Positions 27,916 to 37,204 of a stretch of 64,000 bases of DNA are shown piece after piece. Source of the DNA: Solibacillus daqui. GTDB taxonomy: Bacteria; Bacillota; Bacilli; Bacillales_A; Planococcaceae. Under the pieces are notes generated by a model, which saw only the letters and a list, made by a program, of their open reading frames with translations, ran no database searches and had not been told where the DNA came from. The number at the start of each line of letters is the position of its first letter. Position 1 is the first letter of the stretch. The position numbers and the translations under genes are program-made. The DNA lies in contig NZ_CP114887.1 in NCBI RefSeq assembly GCF_028747805.1, forward strand, positions 1,047,501-1,111,500, read 5' to 3'.

Positions 27916-28039
27916 TTGTGAATAAGTAATTTAGTTTATTCGATATAGAAAATTAATATAAAATCGAGAACAAAAAGATAAAAAATAATATGCATATTAT
28001 TGGGTTTAAAAAGAATAAGTAATAGTAGAGGTGGGGATT

Positions 28040-28804
28040 ATGGTTGATATGCATTGTCATATAATATGGAATGAAGATGATGGTCCAAGGTCTATGGTAG
28101 AATCTATGAAGTTAATCGAACAGGCGGTGAAAGAAGGAATAACAGCACTCATTGCCACCTCACATAGCAATCATCCGCAATATGATGTGGGGTACAACGT
28201 AGTATCGGATCAAATTGACATTTTACAAAACGAAATAATAAACAACAAAATACCTCTCACACTATATACCGGTCATGAAGTACGGTTATCCGAAAAAATT
28301 ATTCCACTCTATCAAGCAAATCTCATTCATACACTAGCAAACTCACAATTTTTACTATTAGAATTACCTTCCTATACTGTACCTAGTTATACTAATCACA
28401 TCATTCATGCGTTGTTAATGGAAGGTATCACGCCCATTATTGCACATCCTGAGCGCAATAAAGCAATTGCCGAAAATCCAAATCGGTTAGTGCAGCTTAT
28501 TCGACAAGGGGCGTTTTCACAAATAACGGCCGGCAGTTTAACCGGTCATTTTGGGCGTGCCGTACAAAAGCTGTCGCTTGATTTAGTGAGGGCTAATCTC
28601 GTGCATGTGTATGGATCTGATGTCCATAATTTAACGACACGCCCATTTCTTTTTGATCAAGGTCTTTGCTATTTAGAAAAGAAAAAAGAATTAGAGACTG
28701 TGGACATTTTACTTGAAAATAATGCGAGGATTTTACAAAATATCCCCTTCATTATTAAAGAACCTGAAGAAACTGCTACAGCGAAGTGGTGGAAAATATA
28801 TTAA
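28040..28804 (+). CDS. cpsB: Tyrosine-protein phosphatase, CpsB/YwqE (PHP) family
   Basis: Manganese-dependent phosphatase that removes phosphate from the tyrosine cluster of the capsule BY-kinase. 254 residues with PHP metal motifs: DMHCHI near residue 3, ATSHSNH near residue 45, TGHEVRL, IAHPERN near residue 136 and GSDVHN near residue 195. ATG 28040 is behind GAGGTGGGG; the GTG at 28031 lies in the SD. It opens the polysaccharide island, some 20 kb away from its expected kinase partner at the far end. Confidence 0.92.
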   Translation: MVDMHCHIIWNEDDGPRSMVESMKLIEQAVKEGITALIATSHSNHPQYDVGYNVVSDQIDILQNEIINNKIPLTLYTGHEVRLSEKIIPLYQANLIHTLANSQFLLLELPSYTVPSYTNHIIHALLMEGITPIIAHPERNKAIAENPNRLVQLIRQGAFSQITAGSLTGHFGRAVQKLSLDLVRANLVHVYGSDVHNLTTRPFLFDQGLCYLEKKKELETVDILLENNARILQNIPFIIKEPEETATAKWWKIY

Positions 28805-28871
28805 CATGCAGTTGCAAGTACTATTAGTAAATCAACAGCGAATTTAAGCAATAACAAATAGGAGGCCATTG

Positions 28872-29777
28872 ATGAAAAAATGGAAGTGGGCGGTTGGCAT
28901 TGCCTTCGTAATATGCATTGCAAGCCTAATCGTTGTGATTAATGTTTATGGTGATATTAAAAGTACAGCAAATGAAATGTATGCCCCAATTAATAATGAA
29001 GTATCCGTAATTCGCCCACAACCAGTTGATATTACATCAAAAAAAGAGCCGTTTTCTGTCCTTGTTTTAGGAGTAGATGAACGAGAAGATGACACGGGTC
29101 GTTCTGATACGATGATTGTATTAACCGTTAACCCAACACTTCAAACAACGAAAATGCTTAGTATACCTCGTGATACGTATACGGAGATCATTGGTAAAAG
29201 CTATAAAGACAAGATTAATCATGCTTATGCATTTGGTGGGGTCGAAATGTCAATGAAAACAGTGGAAAATTTATTAGCCATTCCGATTGATTATGTTGCA
29301 AAGGTCAATATGGAAAGCTTTGTTGATATTGTAGACATTGTGGGAGGAATTACAGTTGATAACACATTAGATTTTCAATATGATGGGGAGCATTTTTCAA
29401 CTGGTGAATTGAAATTAGATGGAGAAAAGGCTCTAAAATATGTCCGAATGCGCTATGAGGATCCAGCAGGTGATTTTGGTCGGCAAAATCGACAAAAACA
29501 AGTCATTCAAGGTGTTTTAAAAGAGAGTTTGTCACTTAATACTTTATGGAACTATAAATCGATTTTCAAAACATTGGAAAAAAATGTTGAATTAAACGTG
29601 GCTTTTGAAGATCTTCTGAACATTCGAAAAAACTATGGCGATAGTTTCAAAACGATTGAGCAGCTTTATTTTAAAGAAGGCACTGGTACCATGATGAATG
29701 AGATTTATTATTATGTTCCGAATGAAGCTGAATTGCTCGATATTCAAAATATGCTTAAAGATCATATGGAAATGTAA
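28872..29777 (+). CDS. LytR-CpsA-Psr (LCP) family ligase
   Basis: Extracytoplasmic enzyme that transfers undecaprenyl-linked polymers to peptidoglycan. A single N-terminal membrane anchor (about residues 5-25) is followed by the LCP domain with LVLGVDEREDDTGRSDTM near residue 64, SIPRDTYTEI near residue 98 and the arginine-rich RMRYEDPAGDFGRQNRQKQV near residue 195, which bind the pyrophosphate lipid. 301 residues. ATG 28872 is 5 nt after TAGGAGG. It suggests that the product of this island is attached to the wall. Confidence 0.92.
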   Translation: MKKWKWAVGIAFVICIASLIVVINVYGDIKSTANEMYAPINNEVSVIRPQPVDITSKKEPFSVLVLGVDEREDDTGRSDTMIVLTVNPTLQTTKMLSIPRDTYTEIIGKSYKDKINHAYAFGGVEMSMKTVENLLAIPIDYVAKVNMESFVDIVDIVGGITVDNTLDFQYDGEHFSTGELKLDGEKALKYVRMRYEDPAGDFGRQNRQKQVIQGVLKESLSLNTLWNYKSIFKTLEKNVELNVAFEDLLNIRKNYGDSFKTIEQLYFKEGTGTMMNEIYYYVPNEAELLDIQNMLKDHMEM

Positions 29778-29947
29778 AAAAAGAGGATAGAGCTTTGTCG
29801 AATAATGGGTACTGCCCTTTTTATTGAGGGAAGTATGAATAGTCCCGTTTTTAAATGAATATGATAAAGCTTACAAACTCTTTTTTAAGAGATATAACTA
29901 AGTCTTTTTTACCTGATAAAAACATTAGAAATAGAGGGGGAACGACA

Positions 29948-30952
29948 ACGAATATTTTAGTAACTGGCGGTGCGGGATACATTGGTACACATACTTGTAT
30001 AGCGCTAATTGAATCAGGACATACAGTGGTTGTCGCTGACAATCTCAGTAATAGTAAAAGGGAGTCTATAGAAAAAATCAAACGGATTACAAACAAAGAA
30101 TTTCCTTTTTACGAAATTGATATATCCAATAAACAAGCAGTTGAGACTATTTTCGAAAATCATCGGATTGATGGCGTCATTCATTTTGCTGGGTTGAAAG
30201 CTGTCGGTGAATCCGTTGAGAAACCGTCTATGTATTATGAAAATAATCTTGTTAGTACACTTGTATTGGCTAATAGTTGTTTGAAGTTTGGAATAAATCG
30301 ATTTGTATTTAGTTCATCGGCCACAGTGTACGGTGAAAATGAAGTGCCGTTTGTTGAGACGATGGATTTATTACCCACTACCAATCCATATGGTGAAACA
30401 AAGGCAATGTGTGAGCGGATTTTGACAGATATCGCTAAAGCAAATCCGTCATTTTCAGTATCGTTACTACGTTATTTTAATCCAATTGGAGCACATGAAA
30501 GTGGGTTGATTGGTGAAGTACCGAATGGAATACCAAATAATTTAATGCCATTTATAACACAAGTCGCTAAAGGAATGCGAGAATATTTAAGCATCTTTGG
30601 CAACGATTATCCAACGATTGATGGCACGGGTGTTCGTGATTATATTCATGTGATGGATTTAGCAGAAGGGCATGTGGCTGCTATCAATTTTGTATCGGAA
30701 GGGGTCCATATATATAATCTTGGTACAGGTCAAGGAACAAGCGTATTGCAATTAGTAAAGGCATTTGAAGAAGCGAATGGCGTTACGATACGCTATGAAA
30801 TTGAGGATCGTAGGCCAGGAGACATTGCTTCTTGCTATGCGAATGTATTTAAAGCTAGACGAGAGTTGTGTTGGATAGCAAAGCGCGATGTTGTGACGAT
30901 GTGCAAAGACGCATGGCGATTTGAAAAAAATTATCAACATCAAGTAGTTTAA
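29948..30952 (+). CDS. galE: UDP-glucose 4-epimerase (copy 2), ACG at the expected start
   Basis: GalE with NILVTGGAGYIGTHT at the N-terminus, SSSATVYG and the catalytic YGETK near residue 150, and FNPIGAHESGLIGE typical of the longer GalE group. The family starts MNILVTGG, and GAGGGGG at 29934-29940 is ideally placed 7 nt before codon 29948-29950, but that codon is ACG. Translation may start at ACG, at a nearby ATT, or at ATG 29855 with a 31-residue unrelated leader and no SD. The rest of the gene (334 residues) is intact. It differs clearly from copy 1. Confidence 0.85.
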   Translation, partial: TNILVTGGAGYIGTHTCIALIESGHTVVVADNLSNSKRESIEKIKRITNKEFPFYEIDISNKQAVETIFENHRIDGVIHFAGLKAVGESVEKPSMYYENNLVSTLVLANSCLKFGINRFVFSSSATVYGENEVPFVETMDLLPTTNPYGETKAMCERILTDIAKANPSFSVSLLRYFNPIGAHESGLIGEVPNGIPNNLMPFITQVAKGMREYLSIFGNDYPTIDGTGVRDYIHVMDLAEGHVAAINFVSEGVHIYNLGTGQGTSVLQLVKAFEEANGVTIRYEIEDRRPGDIASCYANVFKARRELCWIAKRDVVTMCKDAWRFEKNYQHQVV

Positions 30953-31179
30953 AAAAAGTAAGGTAAAACAAAGACGAAGGGCAAACTTAATTCCAAACTT
31001 TGTATTGGGAAATGATCATTTTTAGTATTTAAGTAATATTACTCTTTTTACTTAGGACATTTCCTGTAAACCATTTGTAAAAATTTTTCAATACGAGGAA
31101 TAGAACTCTGTAACATAGTCATATAATATGAATCACGCATTATAATACTATGAACTATTATTTTGAGGGAGGATAGTTT

Positions 31180-33015
31180 GTGAATTATACAGTAAGGTAT
31201 ACAATATTTTTTATAATAGATTCACTTATTGTGTTATCAGCTATTTTTATTAGTTACTACTTATTGCATCCTACATTTCATATTTATTCTGACTCATTAA
31301 TCATCTTGAGTTCAATCACATTATTAATTAGTCATCATATTATGGCCTATTTTTTCCAACTGTATAATCGTATCTGGAGTTTAGCTTCAGTTAGAGAATT
31401 GTTAACGATAGCTTATGCGGTGACTATTTCAGTTATTGCAGCGAGTGTTATGCAACTTCTAATAAAAGGTGATATCTATTTCCGAGTTATGGTTGTTACA
31501 TGGCTATTGCATATTGTATTGATCGGTGGCTCGCGCTTTTTATTAAGAATTGTGCATGATAGGACATCATTTAAACCGAATGGCAATTTAAAACGAGTAT
31601 TAATCATCGGCGCTGGGGAGGCAGGAACAATGCTCCTCCGTAGTATTAAGAAGAATCCATCCGAATATCAAGTGGTGGCCGTTGTAGATGATGATCGAAA
31701 TAAAAAACATTTAAAATTAATGGATATTAATGTGTGTGGAACAACAAAAGATATTCCACGTATTGTGCAAGATAAAAAAATTGATGAAATTTTTTTAGCA
31801 ATCCCTTCCCTAAGTAAAAAGGAAATTCGAGAAGTTTATTCACGTTGCTTAGAGACGAAAGCAACTATCAAAATTATGCCAAAAATTGAGGATGTCATGA
31901 CAGGTAAAGTTTCGGTTAATGATATGCAAGAAATAAAAATCGAAGACCTACTAGGACGTGAAGAAATCAAACTCGATATGTTGGCGCTCTCCAATAATCT
32001 AACAAATAAAATAATCCTCGTAACAGGTGCTGGCGGATCCATAGGTTCTGAAATCTGCCGTCAAGTAGCACAATTCCAACCAACACAAGTCATTTTACTC
32101 GGTCACGGTGAAAACTCAATATACTCAATCCATATGGAATTATCAGAAAATATAGATTTTAAAGAAATAGAATTCATTCCAATTATTGCGGATGTACAAG
32201 ATAGAGAGCGAATTTTTGAAGTGGTCGAACATTTTCAGCCAGATGTAATTTATCATGCAGCTGCTCATAAACATGTACCGATGATGGAATATAACCCACG
32301 AGAAGCAGTGAAAAATAATATTTTTGGGACAAAAAATGTAGCAGATGCGGCACATACATTTGGTGTCTCTAATTTTGTCATGATTTCAACTGATAAAGCG
32401 GTGAATCCGCCAAACATTATGGGAGCAACGAAGCGAATTGCCGAAATGATTATTCAGAATTTAGCAAAATATAGCGATACGAACTTTGCTGCAGTCCGTT
32501 TTGGTAATGTACTTGGCTCACGTGGAAGTGTCATTCCAAGATTCAAGGCACAGATTGCTGCAGGAGGCCCAGTCACCGTTACACATCCGGAAATGACTCG
32601 GTATTTTATGACCATACCAGAAGCATCAAGACTCGTATTGCAAGCTGGGGTACTTGCGCGTGGCGGAGTAGTTTTCGTACTTGATATGGGGGAGCCGTTG
32701 AAAATTGTAGATTTAGCAAAAAATCTCATTCGCTTATCAGGATTTACCGAAGATGAAATCGGTATTGAATTTTCGGGTATTCGCCCCGGGGAAAAGATGT
32801 ATGAGGAATTACTAAATGCAGCGGAAATTCAGGAGGAACATGTTTATCCTAAAATCCATGTTGGCAAAGCAAATTGTATTAGCGAGCAACAATTAATGTC
32901 TATGCTAATCGAAATAGAAGAATGTGATTCAGAGAAATTAAAACAAAAGCTAGTTGATATCGCAAATGGAAGGTGGATGAAAAGTACTGATTTTCTACCT
33001 GAAATAATAGTTTGA
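31180..33015 (+). CDS. epsC: Membrane nucleotide-sugar 4,6-dehydratase (PglF/EpsC/CapD family)
   Basis: 611 residues: about four N-terminal membrane helices (to about residue 115), a CoA-binding-like Rossmann domain (IIGAGEAGTMLLRSI near residue 142) and a C-terminal SDR domain with VTGAGGSIGSEICRQ near residue 282. The catalytic loop reads STDKAVNPPNIMGATK, with methionine in place of the usual SDR tyrosine as in PglF/FlaA1-type enzymes. It should convert UDP-GlcNAc to the 4-keto-6-deoxy sugar. GTG 31180 follows GAGGGAGG. The aminotransferase and sugar transferase that would use its product follow directly. Confidence 0.92.
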   Translation: MNYTVRYTIFFIIDSLIVLSAIFISYYLLHPTFHIYSDSLIILSSITLLISHHIMAYFFQLYNRIWSLASVRELLTIAYAVTISVIAASVMQLLIKGDIYFRVMVVTWLLHIVLIGGSRFLLRIVHDRTSFKPNGNLKRVLIIGAGEAGTMLLRSIKKNPSEYQVVAVVDDDRNKKHLKLMDINVCGTTKDIPRIVQDKKIDEIFLAIPSLSKKEIREVYSRCLETKATIKIMPKIEDVMTGKVSVNDMQEIKIEDLLGREEIKLDMLALSNNLTNKIILVTGAGGSIGSEICRQVAQFQPTQVILLGHGENSIYSIHMELSENIDFKEIEFIPIIADVQDRERIFEVVEHFQPDVIYHAAAHKHVPMMEYNPREAVKNNIFGTKNVADAAHTFGVSNFVMISTDKAVNPPNIMGATKRIAEMIIQNLAKYSDTNFAAVRFGNVLGSRGSVIPRFKAQIAAGGPVTVTHPEMTRYFMTIPEASRLVLQAGVLARGGVVFVLDMGEPLKIVDLAKNLIRLSGFTEDEIGIEFSGIRPGEKMYEELLNAAEIQEEHVYPKIHVGKANCISEQQLMSMLIEIEECDSEKLKQKLVDIANGRWMKSTDFLPEIIV

Positions 33016-33050
33016 GTAAGTAATAGATACCGGAAAGGGAGATTTGCATA

Positions 33051-34184
33051 ATGGAGGATAAAATTTTTCTTTCATCTCCACATATGAGTGATGAAGGGTA
33101 TGAGATGCAATATATTAAGGAAGCTTTTGATACGAATTGGATTTCTCCACTCGGTGAAAATGTAAATCAGTTTGAAAAAGAGCTGGCAGAAAAAGTAGGA
33201 AGCAAATCTGCAGTAGCTTTATCGTCAGGAACGGCGGCAATTCACTTGGCATTAAAAGCTGCAGGAGTAATGGATGGAGATATCGTTTTTTGTTCAACAC
33301 TTACATTCGCAGCTACAGCCAATCCAATTATTTATCAAAATGCGATTCCAGTTTTCATTGATAGTGACTATGAAACTTGGAATATGTGCCCGAAATCTTT
33401 GGAAGAGGCATTTCTGAAATATCCAAATGTAAAGGCTGTTATTGTGGTCCATCTTTATGGCTTATCTGCAAATATGGAAAAAATCGTTCATCTCTGTCAA
33501 GAATATAATGTTGCATTGATCGAAGATGCTGCTGAATCACTTGGAAGCTACTATAGAGGTCAGCCTAGTGGAACGCATGGTGACTATGGTATTTATTCTT
33601 TTAACGGCAACAAAATCATTACGACCTCTGGCGGAGGGATGCTTGTTTCAAATAATGAAATGAAAATGGATAAGGTGAAATTTTGGGCAACGCAATCAAG
33701 AGACCCTGCAAGGCATTATCAACATAGCGAATTAGGATTCAACTATCGAATGAGCAATATTGTTGCTGGAATTGGGAGAGGGCAATTGAAAGTGTTAGAT
33801 CAAAGAGTAGAAAAAAAGAAATATATTTTTGAATATTATAGAAACGAATTAAGTTCTCTAAAGGATATTGAGTTTATGCCAATCAATGACTGGAATGAGC
33901 CTAATTACTGGTTAAGCGCTATAACAATGAATGGAAAGATAAGACCGCTAAATGTGATAGAGGCGTTAGAAAAAGAGAATATTGAATCGAGACCTATTTG
34001 GAAGCCAATGCATCTGCAACCGTTCTTTGAAAAATATGATTTTATTGGTACTAACGTGTCGGAAGAATTGTTTGAGAATGGCGTTTGTTTACCTTCTGAT
34101 ACAAAGATGACGGAAAAGGATTTGGAAAAAGTTGTGGACATCATTAAAACAGTTATGTTGGTAGGTACTCATGCAAGCATGTAA
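33051..34184 (+). CDS. epsN: DegT/DnrJ/EryC1/StrS aminotransferase (PglE/EpsN type)
   Basis: PLP-dependent sugar aminotransferase, 377 residues, expected to add an amino group at C4 of the 4-keto sugar made by the preceding enzyme. The PLP lysine is in FNGNKIITTSGGG near residue 185; EDAAESLGSYY near residue 160 and the N-terminal SGTAAIHLAL near residue 60 bind cofactor. It ends 14 bp inside the next gene, so the two are translationally coupled. Confidence 0.93.
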   Translation: MEDKIFLSSPHMSDEGYEMQYIKEAFDTNWISPLGENVNQFEKELAEKVGSKSAVALSSGTAAIHLALKAAGVMDGDIVFCSTLTFAATANPIIYQNAIPVFIDSDYETWNMCPKSLEEAFLKYPNVKAVIVVHLYGLSANMEKIVHLCQEYNVALIEDAAESLGSYYRGQPSGTHGDYGIYSFNGNKIITTSGGGMLVSNNEMKMDKVKFWATQSRDPARHYQHSELGFNYRMSNIVAGIGRGQLKVLDQRVEKKKYIFEYYRNELSSLKDIEFMPINDWNEPNYWLSAITMNGKIRPLNVIEALEKENIESRPIWKPMHLQPFFEKYDFIGTNVSEELFENGVCLPSDTKMTEKDLEKVVDIIKTVMLVGTHASM

Positions 34185-34824
34185 CCTTTCAATTTATAGC
34201 AGATTTGTAAAAAGGCCAATGGATTTCATATTAGCATTATTAGCAATTATAATACTTAGTCCAATTTTTTTTATTGTTACTATATTAGTGCGTATTAACC
34301 TTGGAAGATCTGTGATATTTAAACAGAAAAGGCCTGGCAAAGATGAACAAATTTTTACTTTGTATAAGTTTAGAACAATGACAGATGAAAGAGATGAACA
34401 GGGAGAGTTATTACCAAATAGTTTGAGGTTAACAAAATTTGGTAGGTTTCTTCGTTCAACATCACTTGATGAGCTTCCTGAACTTTTCAATATTTTAAAG
34501 GGGGATATGTCAATTATTGGACCAAGGCCTTTGGTTATCGAATATTTACCCCATTATACGGAGCAAGAAAGAATTAGGCATTCCGTGAGGCCAGGATTAT
34601 CAGGATTAGCTCAGATTAATGGTAGAAATACTGTTAACTGGGAAATGCGTTTTGCTTATGATATTAAATACGTTGATAAAATTACTTTTATCGGAGATTT
34701 AAAGATAATTATAAAAACAATTATCCAAGTTATTAAGAGAGCTGATATTGGGGAGAGTGGTGTGGATACTCCAATAGACTTTGATCAGTATAGACAAGGG
34801 AAACTCGAAGTAAGTGATTCTTAA
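34171..34824 (+). CDS. epsL: Initiating sugar transferase (PglC/EpsL type)
   Basis: Small polyprenyl-phosphate phosphoglycosyl transferase, 217 residues. One hydrophobic re-entrant helix (residues about 15-38), then QKRPGKDEQIFTLYKFRTM, LRSTSLDELPELFNILKGDM with the catalytic Asp-Glu pair, and IGPRPLVIEYLPHY. It loads the first sugar phosphate onto undecaprenyl phosphate. With the two genes before it, it forms a PglF-PglE-PglC-like set, but no PglD/EpsM-type acetyltransferase is present. The start overlaps the aminotransferase end by 14 bp. Confidence 0.93.
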   Translation: MQACNLSIYSRFVKRPMDFILALLAIIILSPIFFIVTILVRINLGRSVIFKQKRPGKDEQIFTLYKFRTMTDERDEQGELLPNSLRLTKFGRFLRSTSLDELPELFNILKGDMSIIGPRPLVIEYLPHYTEQERIRHSVRPGLSGLAQINGRNTVNWEMRFAYDIKYVDKITFIGDLKIIIKTIIQVIKRADIGESGVDTPIDFDQYRQGKLEVSDS

Positions 34825-34880
34825 ATTGTTTGAGTAAGTATAGCTTAATAAGAAATGTGTTGAAAATGGGGGATAAAGAG

Positions 34881-35939
34881 ATGTTAACAATGATTACATT
34901 TGATGAAACAGAAAAATGGAATACGATTGTTGAAAAATTTAAAGATTTTGATGTTTATTATCTATCTACCTATTTAGAGGCATTTAAAATTCATGGCGAT
35001 GGGGAACCGATACTCTTTTATTACGAGGATGAAAATATTACGGCGATCAATGTAGTGATGAAACGAGATATAGCAGCAGATGTAAGGTTTCACAACAAAG
35101 TAAATCCCCACACCTTTTATGACATCGCTACGCCATATGGTTATGGTGGCTTTTTAATAGAAGGAACGATAACAGAAGCGAATTTGCAAAAATTGAACGA
35201 TGAATACAATGAACTATGTGCGAAAGAGGGCATTGTGAGCGAAATTGTTCGATTTCACCCAGTTCTAAATAATTGCGAATATGTAAGCAGCATGTATGAA
35301 ATCTCTAATCTTGGTAAAACCATTACTTTAACGTTGGCTTCACAAGAAGAAATTTGGAATAACCTAAATACGAATAAAAAGAGATGGATAAAGAAGGCTT
35401 TAAAATCAGGCGTCCAAATATACTGGGGAAGGAGTCCAGAATTATTTACTGAATTTAGGAGCTTGTATCATCAGACAATGGAAAAGAATAATGCTAAAAA
35501 TTACTACAATTTTAATGATGATTTTTTTCAAAGTGTGCTACAGGATATGCCCTATAATTCATTAATTTTTTATGCGCAATTTGAAAAAAGAACAATTGCA
35601 ATGGTTATAACAACATTTGGAAATGGACAAATCCATCACCATTTGTCTGCATCGGATATTAACTTTCAACATCTTGGCCCAACCAATCTATTAATGTATG
35701 AAATCGCATGTTGGGGAAATGCGAATGGATTTAAAACCTTTCATTTAGGCGGAGGGGTTGGTAGTAAAGCAGATAGCCTTTATGAATTTAAACAAGGCTT
35801 TAATAAAAATTCGGATACGATTTTTTCAATAGGAAAGAAAATATTTGATGTAGAAAAATACAACCATTTGCTGAGAATTAGAAAAAAAGATGAAAATTTC
35901 GACGAATCGGAAGCTTTCTTCCCGAGCTATAGAATTTAG
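34881..35939 (+). CDS. FemAB/BioF2-like GNAT-fold acyl- or aminoacyl-transferase
   Basis: 352 residues with the double-GNAT pattern of FemAB/BioF2-type (lipid II glycyltransferase-like) proteins: FDVYYLSTYLEAFKIHGDG near residue 18, NKKRWIKKALKSGVQIYWG near residue 155 and FHLGGGVGSKADSLYEFKQG near residue 292. Family members move amino acids or acyl groups onto amines. It directly follows the PglF/E/C set and could acylate the 4-amino group in place of a PglD-type acetyltransferase, or decorate a later intermediate; both are inference. ATG 34881 is favoured (GGGGGA upstream); in-frame starts at 34830, 34866 and 34890 are possible. Confidence 0.75.
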   Translation: MLTMITFDETEKWNTIVEKFKDFDVYYLSTYLEAFKIHGDGEPILFYYEDENITAINVVMKRDIAADVRFHNKVNPHTFYDIATPYGYGGFLIEGTITEANLQKLNDEYNELCAKEGIVSEIVRFHPVLNNCEYVSSMYEISNLGKTITLTLASQEEIWNNLNTNKKRWIKKALKSGVQIYWGRSPELFTEFRSLYHQTMEKNNAKNYYNFNDDFFQSVLQDMPYNSLIFYAQFEKRTIAMVITTFGNGQIHHHLSASDINFQHLGPTNLLMYEIACWGNANGFKTFHLGGGVGSKADSLYEFKQGFNKNSDTIFSIGKKIFDVEKYNHLLRIRKKDENFDESEAFFPSYRI

Positions 35940-35983
35940 TTTTAATAATCAGCATTCGATTATTAAAGGTGGGGTTTAAATAA

Positions 35984-37186
35984 ATGAAAATATTATTTCT
36001 TTCAATTAGTTACATCAAGACAATAGAGGAAAAAGGAATCTACACCGATCTGATTAGACAGTTTCGAGATGGCGGTCACCAGGTGTATGTAGTTAATCCG
36101 ATTGAAAAACGCTTGAACAAACCTACTCAGTATGTGATAGAAAATGGTGTGCATTTTCTTAGGGTGAGAATAGGTAATATTACGCAAAATAATCTGATTG
36201 AAAAAGGGTTATCCACTCTAATAATTGAACGCCAATTTTTGAACGCTATTAAGCACCATTATAGGGAAGTAGTTTTTGATTTGATCATCAATTCAACTCC
36301 GCCGATCACATTTGAAAAAGTAATAAGGTTCGTTAAAAAAAGGGATAATGCGAAATCTTACTTATTACTTAAAGATATTTTTCCGCAAAATGCTGTTGAT
36401 TTAAACATGTTTCGTAAAAATGGTTTGATTTATAAGTATTTTAGGATGAAGGAAAAGAGATTATACCAAATTTCCGATTATATAGGCTGTATGTCACAGG
36501 CGAATGTCGATTATATAAAGAAACATAATCCAAGAATTTCTGCTAATAAAATTGAAATATGCCCAAATAGTATCGATATTTTATCGATAAATAATAACGA
36601 TGACAGCGTAAAACAGATTAGGGAAAAGTATAACATTCCTTCTGATAAAACAATTTTCATCTATGGAGGCAACCTAGGTAAACCCCAAGGAATTGATTTT
36701 CTAATCGAATGCTTGAAAGGGAATAATTATATACATCAGGCATTTTTTGTTATTGCAGGGGCTGGGACAGAATTTAACAAACTCAAACATTACTTTGATG
36801 CCGAGAAACCTACAAATGCGCGATTGCTTGAAGAATTACCAAAAGATGAATATGAGCTGTTAGCAAATTCATGTGATGTCGGTTTAATTTTTCTTGACCA
36901 TCGATTTACAATCCCGAATTTCCCATCACGATTACTTTCTTACATGCAATCTTCCATGCCAGTGTTAGCTGCTACGGACGTTCATACGGATATTGGGCAA
37001 GTGATTGAACAAGGAAAATTTGGTCTGTGGTGTGAGAGTAATAATGTTGAGCAATTCAACAAAAAGATAAATCAATTTGTTGATTCAACATTAAGAGAAT
37101 CAATGGGGAAAAATGCGAAAACCTATTTAGAACAAAATTATTCTAGCAAACACTCATATGAAATAATAATGAACCATTTTAAATAA
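35984..37186 (+). CDS. Glycosyltransferase family 4
   Basis: 400 residues, GT-B fold. The N-terminal Rossmann-like half has GGHQVYVVNPIEKR near residue 30; the C-terminal nucleotide-sugar domain shows ICPNSIDILS near residue 195, FIYGGNLGKPQGIDFLIE near residue 225 and FPSRLLSYMQSSMPVLAAT near residue 308. It should add a sugar to the lipid-linked intermediate in the cytoplasm. Donor and linkage cannot be read. ATG 35984 has AAGGTGGGG upstream. Confidence 0.87.
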   Translation: MKILFLSISYIKTIEEKGIYTDLIRQFRDGGHQVYVVNPIEKRLNKPTQYVIENGVHFLRVRIGNITQNNLIEKGLSTLIIERQFLNAIKHHYREVVFDLIINSTPPITFEKVIRFVKKRDNAKSYLLLKDIFPQNAVDLNMFRKNGLIYKYFRMKEKRLYQISDYIGCMSQANVDYIKKHNPRISANKIEICPNSIDILSINNNDDSVKQIREKYNIPSDKTIFIYGGNLGKPQGIDFLIECLKGNNYIHQAFFVIAGAGTEFNKLKHYFDAEKPTNARLLEELPKDEYELLANSCDVGLIFLDHRFTIPNFPSRLLSYMQSSMPVLAATDVHTDIGQVIEQGKFGLWCESNNVEQFNKKINQFVDSTLRESMGKNAKTYLEQNYSSKHSYEIIMNHFK

Positions 37187-37204
37187 CTGAAAAGAGGTTA
37201 TTGG

